DNA of 64,000 nt, from NCBI GenBank assembly GCA_023460515.1, contig JAEWPS010000038.1, forward strand, positions 62,001 through 126,000. The letters run 5' to 3'. Both the position numbers and the translations under genes were made by a program. This document shows positions 1-9,113 of this stretch, piece after piece (position 1 is the stretch's first letter; the number at the start of each line of letters is the position of its first letter). The notes beneath the pieces are model-generated. The model did no database searches. It worked only from the letters and a program-made list of their open reading frames with translations, and was not told the origin of the DNA. This DNA comes from Bacillota bacterium. GTDB lineage: Bacteria > Bacillota > Clostridia > TANB77 > CAG-465.

Positions 1-25
1 TAATATATGATATTTAATATTTTAA

Positions 26-49
26 TGTATACAAAAACTTTTGTATACA
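26..49. promoter_or_regulatory. Perfect 11-bp inverted repeat upstream of the first gene
   Basis: The arms TGTATACAAAA and TTTTGTATACA are separated by AC and end about 16 bases before the GGAGGG ribosome binding site of the gene at 77. The symmetry suggests a repressor operator or a leader hairpin; the regulator is unknown. Confidence 0.5.
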
Positions 50-76
50 CTTACAATAATTTAAGGAGGGTCTACT

Positions 77-994
77 ATGATATCATTAAATTCTTTCATA
101 TATCTACTAAAAAACACTCTGCCTACTGGTTTAGATGATATTTCAAAGGCAAAATATCTATATATACGATTGGGGGAAATTATTTCTTTCGATCCTCTAT
201 ATTCATTTGGATCAAGCAAGGATCGATATCGGATATATAATAATATACAATACAAATATGATGATTTAAACGAATTATTTGAAAGCAAATTATTAATTTG
301 TAAATCTATTGCATATATCTATAAATATATACTTAATGAATTTGAAATTAATTCATATGTACGTTATGATAATCCAGATGATAATCACGTGTTTAATATC
401 ATTATAACCCAGAATAACGTTAAAATTTCTGCTGATGTACAACGTGATTTAGAATTTATACAAACTAAGTCAAAAACACGGTATTTTGATTTTATCAATA
501 GTACTTTATATGATCAAGTAGAAATTGATAAGAAAATTGGCTATTTGCAAAATGATAATGATTATTTTGATATTAAGTTGCTTGAGTTTAAAAATTTTCT
601 TAAAAAAAATACCTCGCTAATTAGTAAAGTTGAATCAATATTTAATTTCTTATTTTGTAATAATAACATAAATAATTTAAAATTCTCAGAAAATATAAAA
701 TATTATAAATATGTGTTAAAAGAAATTTTAGATTACAGAGAATTTAATAGATTATATTTCTCAATATGTTATGAAATCTGTAACAATAAACAAAAGTATA
801 TTCCTATAATATGTATACGTTCTAATCCCTCAACAATTTTTATTTACTCTGAAAAAAATCATAAATATGATTTAATTTCCGAAATAGAGTTGTTAAAAAG
901 GTTAAAAAGTAATTTACTCTTTATTCAAAGAGGTTCAATTTATATTATGAAAAAAGAAATAATATCTACAACAAACTTAAACAAAATCTTATAA
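77..994 (+). CDS. Orphan transglutaminase-like (Cys-His-Asp) protein
   Basis: 305 aa, with GGAGGG placed 6 bases before the ATG. I do not recognise a named family. The segment at residues 72-135 has the order of a transglutaminase/papain-like core: LLICKSIAYIYKY (candidate nucleophile Cys), then DNHVFNIII (His), then ISADVQRDLEF (Asp). The rest is rich in Asn, Lys, Tyr and Ile, with no signal peptide or membrane segment, so it is probably cytosolic. It contains two in-frame CGG codons (230-232 and 479-481), a codon nearly absent elsewhere in the window, which may mean recent acquisition. The enzymatic role is an inference from motif order only. Confidence 0.6.
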   Translation: MISLNSFIYLLKNTLPTGLDDISKAKYLYIRLGEIISFDPLYSFGSSKDRYRIYNNIQYKYDDLNELFESKLLICKSIAYIYKYILNEFEINSYVRYDNPDDNHVFNIIITQNNVKISADVQRDLEFIQTKSKTRYFDFINSTLYDQVEIDKKIGYLQNDNDYFDIKLLEFKNFLKKNTSLISKVESIFNFLFCNNNINNLKFSENIKYYKYVLKEILDYREFNRLYFSICYEICNNKQKYIPIICIRSNPSTIFIYSEKNHKYDLISEIELLKRLKSNLLFIQRGSIYIMKKEIISTTNLNKIL

Positions 995-1020
995 TTAATA
1001 ACCCAGCTATAAATAAAAAT

Positions 1021-1052
1021 AAATATTGAAATGTAATTACATTTCAATATTT
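1021..1052. terminator. Bidirectional rho-independent terminator
   Basis: A perfect 16-bp palindrome (1021-1036 pairs with 1037-1052) is followed on the plus strand by a T-rich run and preceded by an A-rich run. It lies between the convergent genes ending at 994 and 1183 and can serve both. Confidence 0.75.
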
Positions 1053-1182
1053 ATTTTTTATTTCTTTTTTTACGTTATATGAAAGCTATCCTTACAAAAC
1101 ATACAACAAAAATATTATTAGCATATATTTCCCATAGTACTAGTTTTTAAACTTTATACTATAAAATCTTTATTTAAATATT

Positions 1183-4100
1183 TTATAGTCCAGTGTTTAC
1201 TACAATTACTGGAATAAATCCACATCCAGTATTTCCACCATATGTATTATACATAGCAAATATCCCTGATGTTTTTGGTGTATTTTGATTCCAATATTCT
1301 CCACCACGTACACAAAAGCCATTACTATAATCTGGGGTTATTAGATAGTTATAAAACCATGCGTAAGCTCCTGAATATTCAGCTATCTCATACATTGCAT
1401 GACCTTTTGGAGATGTAGTACTAAATAATGTTGTTGGTGTATATACATCTTTATATTGCGCTGGTGCATTAACTAAATTATTTCCCCAACCTAAAGATAC
1501 ATCACTTCTATATGCAGCTACAAAACTTCCTTTTACAGAAGACATATCATATATACCATATATATTTCCTGTTGTAGTTTGAGCAGCATTTGAAATATAT
1601 CCTGTTCCTGTTGCACCACCTGTAGTAGTTGTAGAATTTCTAGTTATTTCAATTGCATCTTTTCCATAAGAAGATTTACTTAAATATGCTACTGCACCCC
1701 ATTCAGAATTCTTAATTAAATGTGTATCTAAACCTGATCCTGTAGTGCCCCATCCATACCTACTATTTGTTTCCATATTTCTACTTGCTGTGTATGCACC
1801 ATTTATTCCACTACTATACATATCTAGCACTGTTATACCTGGTTTAAAATCTGGATTAGTAGTACTTCCGCTAGCCATGAATTTTGCTACCCATATACCC
1901 GTTAATTCTGTTGTTCCGAAGGTAAATGCTGGATGAGTAGTCCATGCGTTATTTGATGTAGTTACTGCACTTCCTGTATTTACTGTCCTATTAGAATTCC
2001 ATAAATCATTTATGCCTTGACTAAATTGTATATTTATTACTCCTGTAGTACTTGTTTGATGCCATCCTGAAGATATTTTATATACATATCTTGGTATCCA
2101 CACCCACATACTTCCATCTGCTGTTTGCGCATTTGCCCATTCTTTATTTTTATAGTTATACCAATTAGTATTATTATCTGGATCTGTAACTGTATCCCAT
2201 GTGCTTGTTGAACTGTTCCAAATTTTTGCTGTCATTCCTGGTGCAAGCATTGGTTTATTTGCAACACCTTCCTCAATATTAGTTATAGTAATAGTACTTT
2301 GACCACTATAATTTCCAGCTGCATTTCTTCCTCTAGCATAAATAGTAGTATTGTTTACTGTAACTACTATAGGCGATGTATATGTAAGCCACGTTGTTCC
2401 ATTTAAACTGTATTGCTTTGTTGTTACATCTGAAGAATATGTAATTGTAACTGTTACATTTCCACTTGTAAGTCCTGTAGGAGAAGCTGACATAATAGGA
2501 TTTATTGGTGATATATTAGTTACTGTATATGTAGTTTCAGGAGACCAAAATCCATTTTGATCTAACGCTTTAGCATATATAATTGTAGTATTTTTATTTA
2601 CTATAAACGGACCTGTATAATCTAACCAATTACCTAATGTTCCACCTGGTTCTAGAATTCTGTATTTTCTTTCTACTGAACCTTGTTCATATGTAATTGT
2701 AGCTGTAACTTCAGGTGCATTTGAAGTAGGATTTACTGTAACTTTAGGTTCTTCAGGCGCTACAACTATTATTGGTCTAATAATCCCATTTTCGTTACTG
2801 TATGTATTTTCTAAGCTAAATATACCAGCTTTATATGTACTATAATAATATCCTCCTCTCATGAAGAATGGTGAATATGAATACGGCTTATCTATAAAGT
2901 TACCAAACCATTCTAGATTTCCACTATAATTACTTGAAGTTTCATAAAAAGCATCACCTTTTTTAGATGTTGCACTATATATATCTGTAATAGAATACAT
3001 ATCTCTATATTTAGCATTGGCATTTATCATAATCGGTGCATAAGCTAAATATCCGTTAGAATTATCATTTAAATATGCTGCAACAAAAGTGTATTTCATA
3101 GCTGACATATCGTATACACCATGTATATTTCCTGTAGTACTTTGCGCTCCATTAGATACATATGAGTTTGTAGTTCCACCACCTGCATAATATGAAGTAC
3201 TAGGATTTATAGATATTTCAACAGTATTTTTTCCATATGAAGATTTACTTAAATATGCAATTGCTCCCCATTCAGTATTTTTTATCATATGGGTATCTAC
3301 CCTTTCACCACTAGTTCCCCAACCATATCTGCTATTTGATTCCATATTTCTAACTGCTGTAAATGCTCCATCTAAACGTCCTATATTATATGCATCTAAC
3401 ATTGTACCACCAGGCTTCGAATCAATTGCTGAACTAGTACCACTAGCTGCAAATTTTGCAACCCATATTCCAGTTAATTCCTGTGTTCCAAATGTAAATG
3501 CTGTATGATTCGTCCAAGTATTATTTGATGCAGATGCTAAATTCGAGGTATTTATCAAACCTATTACTGCACTATTCCAATTATCATCTATACCTTTACT
3601 AAATTGTATATTTATAACTCCTGTATTTGTTGTTTGATGCCATCCTGAAGATATTTTATATACATATCTAGGTATCCATACCCACATACTACCATCGGCT
3701 GTTTGTGCATTTGCCCATTCTTTCCCAGCATAATTATACCATGTTGTATCAGTATCTGGATTAGTTACTGTATCCCACGTACTACTAGAACTATTCCATC
3801 TTTTTGCTGTCATACCTGGTGCAAGTAATGGTTTATTTACAACTACTTGAATTGCAAGTACAAAGGCGTTAGTTTTATTTACTACAGTATTTCCCGCATT
3901 ATCCGTTCCCTTTACCCATAAATAATAAGTTCCTTCGACACCTGTTTTTGTTATTAATGAAGCATTCGTAAATGCTACCCAGCCTGAAGTTGGTGTAGTG
4001 ATATTTTGTACATCCCAAACATATTGTAATGTTGATGCATCTACTCCACTACCATCAGTGTCTGTTACTGTAACTGTTGTACTAGCAGTTTCTACATTAT

Positions 4101-7100
4101 TTGCTCCATTAGTACTAAACCCAACCACAGGATTTATCTTATCTATATTTGAAACGGTAAGTGTACTTTGACCACTTTGATTCCCAGCTTCATCTTTTGC
4201 TTTAGCATATACAGTCGTATTATTATTTGTAATTATTATTGGGTTTACGTAAGCTTGCCAAGAAGTACCATTAGTACTATACTCTTTAATCACAGAACTT
4301 TCACTATATACTATTGTAACAGTCACGCTTCCTTTAGTCCATGACGTTGGTGCTGCTGAAAGAATAGGATTTTCTGGCGGCAAAACGTCTATATTCTCAA
4401 CATTTAAAGTATATACCTGTTTATTTCCTACTTGATCTTCCGCATAGAAAGTATAGTATCCATTTTCTGTTATGTTAACATTACTATTATTTGTTATTAC
4501 AACTCCATTTGAAGTAAAATAACTTTCACCTTGAGTGCCAGGTGCCCATTTTACTATACCCACAGCAACATCATCTGTTACATCTACTTTCACAGCTACA
4601 CTTTGTTTTACAGATGTAAGATCTGCTGTTAGTTTTATTACTGGTGCAACTTCATCAATATTAGTTACTTTAAGCATTGCCTCTTGAGACCAAACTTCAC
4701 TATTATCCATAGCTTTTGCATATATTATAGTATTATTTCTGTCTATTATTATAGGTCCATTATAATTTAACCAATCTCCAAGTGTTCCACCAGGTTGTAA
4801 TATTCTATATTGTTTTTTTACCATTTCTGTATCATAAACAATCGTTGCAGTAACTTGCTTTGTCGGTTCTATAGGATTTATTACTATTTGTGGAGCTAAT
4901 GGTGCTACTCTATCCCATCTCATAGATATATTAGCAAATAACTGACTTATTGGAACATCTATTAAATAATAATCACCTTCAAATGTTACTAATTTTCCAT
5001 TTTCATCTTCTATTTTAATTAATGTACCGTTTTTTATAACTGAATCTTTAAATTCTGGCTTTATTAATAATATACCAGATTCTTTATACGGTTTCCACTC
5101 GCCATTTTCTTTCCACTTATATTCTCTACCTTTTGATCCTTCTGGATAACTTAATTTTAATAAATAATAATTTCCTTTATCTAGTGCAAGAACTGGTGGT
5201 GGAGGTATTATATTTTCTACTGTATATCTTGAACTAGACTTTTCACCAGAACTATTTTCGCTATATGCATACACAGTTGTACCATTGGTAGTTATATCAA
5301 ATGGTGCTGTATAGTCAATTAGTGCTGAACCATTTATACTATATTTTTTTATAGTTGCATACTTATCATATGTTATATTTATTCCAACTTTACTTGCTTG
5401 TATACTATTACTTGGACTTGGAATTATTACAGGATTAGATATTCCAAGTAGTAAATTATCTATTACTTTAGATGCTTCACCTTTTCCATTTATAGATTTT
5501 GCATATGCATATATAGTACAACTACTTGTTATATCAAATGGTACTGTATACGTTTTTAAATCTCCATATTTTCCAATTGAATAGTATTTTTCTGTTGCTT
5601 TACTATCATATTCAATACTTACTTTTGAACTCGCAACCTTTGACGTAGATAATGAAGGTTCAGGATCTACGTTTATATTTACAGCCAAAATTTCAATTGC
5701 ATCTGGTACTTTTATTGCACCAATATTTGTTATATCCAAATACGCTTCTGATACACCATACGCGTTTGTCGCTCTAGCATATATTCTTTTATTTTCTTTT
5801 ACTACAAAAGGAGCCGTATATGGATTATATACTATTCCATCATTACTATATTCTACTTTATCTGCATAACTAGATGCTACATTTACTACAACTTCAGTTG
5901 ATTTATCTGCTCCACTCCATGGATACGGATTTGCATTTATATAGACATATGGCTTTTTATTTGCTGTTCCGTCATCATTTTTCAAAATATTGCTTATTCT
6001 TGAATGAGCTTCAAGTGACTTTTCCCCTGCAGAATTTCTATAGTATGCGTATAATTCAACATTATCCTTTACTACTACTGGAGTTGTATATTCTTGATAT
6101 GTTCCATATCTTCCTATTTTTAAGTATGTAACAGTTGCTCCAGCTGGAGAGGTTACACTAACTGATACCTCTGATACCAAACCACTATTTGGGTTTATAT
6201 TAATAACAGGTGCTGGAACTATTTCTGAAGGTTCTATTGGAACTGGTTCTAAAATTCCTGGATCTGTTGGAATCTCGTTTACCCTAATCCATGCTATCTG
6301 AGATTTATTACCATCTGCGTCATAATAATATGCCATTATATATGTTCCCCAGGTTGTTACACTTATCTCACTTACATAATTTTGTTCTACCCCATAATTT
6401 TGTGTAAATATTTTCCTATCTGCATTTGCTGGATATGTTATTTGAATTCTTGCCTTTTCACTTCCATTTGAAGCATCAAGTCTTGTTATAATTGGTGGCG
6501 GAAGTTTTATTTTTGTATCAGGCTCATATGGCAACGGAACTTCTGGCACATACGGCGGAAGTGCCTCATAAGGTTTAGGATCTTCTGCGGCCTTTACCGT
6601 AGTGTCGTTTATATATATCGATGTAGACAATGATTTTTTACCACTTACATCATAATAGTAGGCTATAATATGTGTTCCATAACTTTTTATACTTACTTCA
6701 CTTGTATAGTTTTGTTCTACTCCATAATTTATCTTGAATATTTTTCTAACTGCATTTTCTGGATATGTTATTTGCAGCCTTGCTTTTTCATCACCGGTAG
6801 CAGGAGGAAGCCTTTTTATAACCGGGGCAGCAAGGTTAGTTTCTTCAACACCTATATTACCTATATATACTAGATCTTTTCCAACTATATCTCTTGACAT
6901 AAGTAAAGTTCCATCTGTATTATATATATTTTCTGTCTTTTTTGCTCTTGCTTGTATAAGGCAATTTTCTGTAACAGCAAATCCTCCAACATATGGCATC
7001 CAATCGCTATTTCCCACTTTGTATTCTTTTGTTGTAGCATCACTATCATAATTTATATTTACATTTACTTCAGAGACTTTTGTTGTTCCAGTTTTATCTG

Positions 7101-7863
7101 GAACTATATCTACTAAAAGTGTTCCTGCTGGTGGCACTATAACCTCTTCATTATTAATTTTATACTTAATCCATACATCTTTTACTCTATCTAACGGTAT
7201 TGATATAGGACCTGTATACTCTTGCCACATAAGCATAGGATCTACTCTAATTTCGCCTTCATTTCCAAGTCTCCACATTTTAGCAGTTGAATTTGTTGGA
7301 TAGTATAAAGTTAGATTTATCCAACCGTTCCATAATTCTTGTGTGTCTGGAACAACAGCTATTTCAGTAACTCCACCATCTAATGTATGCCATCTTTTGG
7401 TTTCAAAGAAATCTCCTACATAATCATATATTTGATTTGTTGCTACATCTATAACATAACCTTTATCTTTCTTATTACTTGCCAAACCTTTTACTCCGGC
7501 ATCAGCTTCATTTATCCAGTACAAATCAATATCATTTATTGTTTTACCAGGATTTAATTCTTCTATTTTTGTTTTAAGCGTTGGAACATTATTTGCTATA
7601 TCTTGTTTATCACTTAAACTTAGTTTACCTTCTAATGGAAGCTTAAAACTGTTTGAACCAGATATATCTATATTACTAACTGAATACAGATTTACCCCTT
7701 CTTCAACATTTTTAAAATCACTCATGAATCTTGCCTTTTTAGAACTATCCATGATACCACCATTACTTAAAGTAATAATTACTGCACCAGCTAAAATAAT
7801 TATAACTATTATTGTTATAACTAAAGTTATTAATGATATCCCTTTTTCATTGTATTTTTTCAT
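1183..7863 (-). CDS. Giant pilin-like surface protein with beta-repeats and two FGE/C-lectin-like domains
   Basis: About 2226 aa from the ATG at 7863, which has GGAGGTTACTT in front; a longer reading frame to 7926 lacks a ribosome site. Residues 1-35 are a type IV prepilin-like leader (KGISLITLVITIIVIIILAG) without the classical GFT, predicted to anchor or export the protein. Residues 260-1340 carry about nine to eleven repeats of roughly 75 aa of the form TITYD...KKYSING.W..YT.PI.I..N.TIYAKA.D..G..S, resembling chitobiase-C/Ig-like surface repeats. Two homologous modules follow (about 1343-1702 and 1868-2226), each starting KP.LAPGMTAK, with WVWIPRYVYKI, KNTEWGA.AYLS, GNI.G.YDMS and ending RGG...GIF...; they resemble the formylglycine-generating-enzyme/C-type-lectin fold. 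Likely a ligand-binding or adhesive surface protein; the exact role is unknown. Confidence 0.8.
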   Translation of the reverse strand: MKKYNEKGISLITLVITIIVIIILAGAVIITLSNGGIMDSSKKARFMSDFKNVEEGVNLYSVSNIDISGSNSFKLPLEGKLSLSDKQDIANNVPTLKTKIEELNPGKTINDIDLYWINEADAGVKGLASNKKDKGYVIDVATNQIYDYVGDFFETKRWHTLDGGVTEIAVVPDTQELWNGWINLTLYYPTNSTAKMWRLGNEGEIRVDPMLMWQEYTGPISIPLDRVKDVWIKYKINNEEVIVPPAGTLLVDIVPDKTGTTKVSEVNVNINYDSDATTKEYKVGNSDWMPYVGGFAVTENCLIQARAKKTENIYNTDGTLLMSRDIVGKDLVYIGNIGVEETNLAAPVIKRLPPATGDEKARLQITYPENAVRKIFKINYGVEQNYTSEVSIKSYGTHIIAYYYDVSGKKSLSTSIYINDTTVKAAEDPKPYEALPPYVPEVPLPYEPDTKIKLPPPIITRLDASNGSEKARIQITYPANADRKIFTQNYGVEQNYVSEISVTTWGTYIMAYYYDADGNKSQIAWIRVNEIPTDPGILEPVPIEPSEIVPAPVININPNSGLVSEVSVSVTSPAGATVTYLKIGRYGTYQEYTTPVVVKDNVELYAYYRNSAGEKSLEAHSRISNILKNDDGTANKKPYVYINANPYPWSGADKSTEVVVNVASSYADKVEYSNDGIVYNPYTAPFVVKENKRIYARATNAYGVSEAYLDITNIGAIKVPDAIEILAVNINVDPEPSLSTSKVASSKVSIEYDSKATEKYYSIGKYGDLKTYTVPFDITSSCTIYAYAKSINGKGEASKVIDNLLLGISNPVIIPSPSNSIQASKVGINITYDKYATIKKYSINGSALIDYTAPFDITTNGTTVYAYSENSSGEKSSSRYTVENIIPPPPVLALDKGNYYLLKLSYPEGSKGREYKWKENGEWKPYKESGILLIKPEFKDSVIKNGTLIKIEDENGKLVTFEGDYYLIDVPISQLFANISMRWDRVAPLAPQIVINPIEPTKQVTATIVYDTEMVKKQYRILQPGGTLGDWLNYNGPIIIDRNNTIIYAKAMDNSEVWSQEAMLKVTNIDEVAPVIKLTADLTSVKQSVAVKVDVTDDVAVGIVKWAPGTQGESYFTSNGVVITNNSNVNITENGYYTFYAEDQVGNKQVYTLNVENIDVLPPENPILSAAPTSWTKGSVTVTIVYSESSVIKEYSTNGTSWQAYVNPIIITNNNTTVYAKAKDEAGNQSGQSTLTVSNIDKINPVVGFSTNGANNVETASTTVTVTDTDGSGVDASTLQYVWDVQNITTPTSGWVAFTNASLITKTGVEGTYYLWVKGTDNAGNTVVNKTNAFVLAIQVVVNKPLLAPGMTAKRWNSSSSTWDTVTNPDTDTTWYNYAGKEWANAQTADGSMWVWIPRYVYKISSGWHQTTNTGVINIQFSKGIDDNWNSAVIGLINTSNLASASNNTWTNHTAFTFGTQELTGIWVAKFAASGTSSAIDSKPGGTMLDAYNIGRLDGAFTAVRNMESNSRYGWGTSGERVDTHMIKNTEWGAIAYLSKSSYGKNTVEISINPSTSYYAGGGTTNSYVSNGAQSTTGNIHGVYDMSAMKYTFVAAYLNDNSNGYLAYAPIMINANAKYRDMYSITDIYSATSKKGDAFYETSSNYSGNLEWFGNFIDKPYSYSPFFMRGGYYYSTYKAGIFSLENTYSNENGIIRPIIVVAPEEPKVTVNPTSNAPEVTATITYEQGSVERKYRILEPGGTLGNWLDYTGPFIVNKNTTIIYAKALDQNGFWSPETTYTVTNISPINPIMSASPTGLTSGNVTVTITYSSDVTTKQYSLNGTTWLTYTSPIVVTVNNTTIYARGRNAAGNYSGQSTITITNIEEGVANKPMLAPGMTAKIWNSSTSTWDTVTDPDNNTNWYNYKNKEWANAQTADGSMWVWIPRYVYKISSGWHQTSTTGVINIQFSQGINDLWNSNRTVNTGSAVTTSNNAWTTHPAFTFGTTELTGIWVAKFMASGSTTNPDFKPGITVLDMYSSGINGAYTASRNMETNSRYGWGTTGSGLDTHLIKNSEWGAVAYLSKSSYGKDAIEITRNSTTTTGGATGTGYISNAAQTTTGNIYGIYDMSSVKGSFVAAYRSDVSLGWGNNLVNAPAQYKDVYTPTTLFSTTSPKGHAMYEIAEYSGAYAWFYNYLITPDYSNGFCVRGGEYWNQNTPKTSGIFAMYNTYGGNTGCGFIPVIVVNTGL
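1186..3840. repeat. Internal duplication of the FGE-like module inside the giant gene
   Basis: The segments at about 1186-2260 and 2755-3840 encode paralogous modules that are similar at the DNA level, for example the stretches around 2190-2260 and 3760-3840. They are separated by two further beta-repeats. The differences concentrate in the middle and at the RGG-to-end region. Confidence 0.7.
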
Positions 7864-7940
7864 AAGTAACCTCCATATAAACTTATTATACCCATTTATT
7901 TGTTTGCTAATAAACTTTATTAACAAATTTTTACATAAAT

Positions 7941-7976
7941 AAAATTGCTAATTAAATACGTTATATTAGCAATTTT
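7941..7976. promoter_or_regulatory. 12-bp inverted repeat overlapping the giant gene's transcription start
   Basis: AAAATTGCTAAT (7941-7952) and ATTAGCAATTTT (7965-7976) are perfect complements. The second arm abuts the -10 hexamer, so the element covers about +1 to +30 of the transcript. It could be a repressor operator or a 5' hairpin. Confidence 0.55.
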
Positions 7977-8005
7977 ATTATACTTTATATATGTTTTTTT
8001 GTCAA
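7977..8005 (-). promoter_or_regulatory. Consensus sigma-A promoter of the giant surface protein gene
   Basis: Reading the minus strand, TTGACA (8005-8000), a 17-base spacer and TATAAT (7982-7977). The leader to the ATG at 7863 would be about 107 nt. Confidence 0.8.
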
Positions 8006-8071
8006 TAATTTTTATACTTATTACATGTTAAATTATTATTTGTAATATATTTGTAATTTAAAAATATACGA

Positions 8072-8101
8072 AGAAAAAACAACTATATATATAATAGTTG
8101 T
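8072..8101 (-). terminator. Rho-independent terminator after the HepT-like gene
   Basis: An 8-bp stem, ACAACTAT with ATAGTTGT (8079-8101), is followed on the minus strand by TTTTTTC. It lies just 3' of the stop at 8117. Confidence 0.75.
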
Positions 8102-8116
8102 CTTAAAAATATATTA

Positions 8117-8527
8117 TTATCCTCTTTTATGCAAATCTTTTAAAAATATGCTAAGAGTTGGTAATTCGTTTAAAATTATATCATACATATATTTACTAGT
8201 AACTTCATCATAATTAAAAATTAATTTGTTTCTAATATTCAACATACTATAATACTTGTCCAAATTTTTAGAATCTAATTTACCATTTTTACATAGTATT
8301 TCAAAAATTTCATTATAATTTGAACCATTTTGAAGTTTAAATTTTTGAATAGTATGGGCGGACAAAAATATGGCAGTTTGAATCGCTCCATACATATATG
8401 TTTGCGATGCGGCAGCATTCTTAGAATTTTCACAAAAACTTTTCTCATCCAGCTTTAGAAAATTTGATAATTCAATAACACATTTCTTAAAGAACTTAAC
8501 TTTATCTGTTACCACTTTATTATCCAT
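8117..8527 (-). CDS. HepT-like (DUF86/HEPN-type) helical protein with altered catalytic motif
   Basis: 136 aa, start ATG with AAAGGAG upstream. All-helical, and the C-terminal segment LNIRNKLIFNYDEV aligns with the RNxxxHxY motif of HepT-type HEPN toxins and ribonucleases. Here the His is Asn (RNKLIFNY), so the canonical nuclease residue is missing. No MntA-type nucleotidyltransferase antitoxin lies next to it; the upstream neighbour is def. It is therefore a solitary and probably inactive or repurposed member. The family assignment rests on this one motif plus size and helicity. Confidence 0.5.
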   Translation of the reverse strand: MDNKVVTDKVKFFKKCVIELSNFLKLDEKSFCENSKNAAASQTYMYGAIQTAIFLSAHTIQKFKLQNGSNYNEIFEILCKNGKLDSKNLDKYYSMLNIRNKLIFNYDEVTSKYMYDIILNELPTLSIFLKDLHKRG

Positions 8528-8551
8528 ATTTTTTACTCCTTTAAAATATAT

Positions 8552-9088
8552 TTATTTTTTATTTTTCTTATATTTTTTATTATTCTTACTATCCTTTGTA
8601 CTATCTTCCTTCTCTCCTACGTATGTATTATATGCAATATCCACAAAAACTCTTCCATCTAGATGATCAATTTCATGTTGTAACACAATAGACTCTACAT
8701 CTTTTGCATGAATTATTATTTTGCTTCCATTTAAATCTTTTGCTTCTACTGTTATTTTTTCATGTCTATCTACATATCCAAATAAATCAGGAAAACTTAA
8801 GCATCCTTCTTCAGTAGTTACCATTTGTTTAGATGATTTAGTAATTACAGGATTAATCAAAACCTTCGGATTCTTAACTCCATCATCTTTTACATATTCT
8901 GAGTCATAAACGACTATTCTTTTCAAAATTCCAACTTGACATGCAGCAATTCCTATACCATCATATTTATACATGGTTTCTATCATGTCATTTGCAATTT
9001 CTTTTATTTTGTCATCAATTACTTCTACTTCTCTAGATTTTTTATATAGTAATTCATCTTTTAGTTTACGTATTTCTCTAACTGCCAT
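8552..9088 (-). CDS. def: Peptide deformylase
   Basis: 178 aa, start ATG with AAAGGA upstream. It removes the formyl group from the initiator Met of nascent proteins. All three signature motifs are present: GIGIAACQVG (motif 1), EEGCLSFP (motif 2, metal-binding Cys) and QHEIDHLDG (motif 3, the HExxH metal site). The C-terminal 25 residues are a Lys-rich tail beyond the catalytic core. It lies 26 nt downstream of the ftsK-type gene in the same direction, so it is probably co-transcribed with it. Confidence 0.95.
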   Translation of the reverse strand: MAVREIRKLKDELLYKKSREVEVIDDKIKEIANDMIETMYKYDGIGIAACQVGILKRIVVYDSEYVKDDGVKNPKVLINPVITKSSKQMVTTEEGCLSFPDLFGYVDRHEKITVEAKDLNGSKIIIHAKDVESIVLQHEIDHLDGRVFVDIAYNTYVGEKEDSTKDSKNNKKYKKNKK

Positions 9089-9113
9089 AACATATTTCCT
9101 TTCTATTTTTGTT

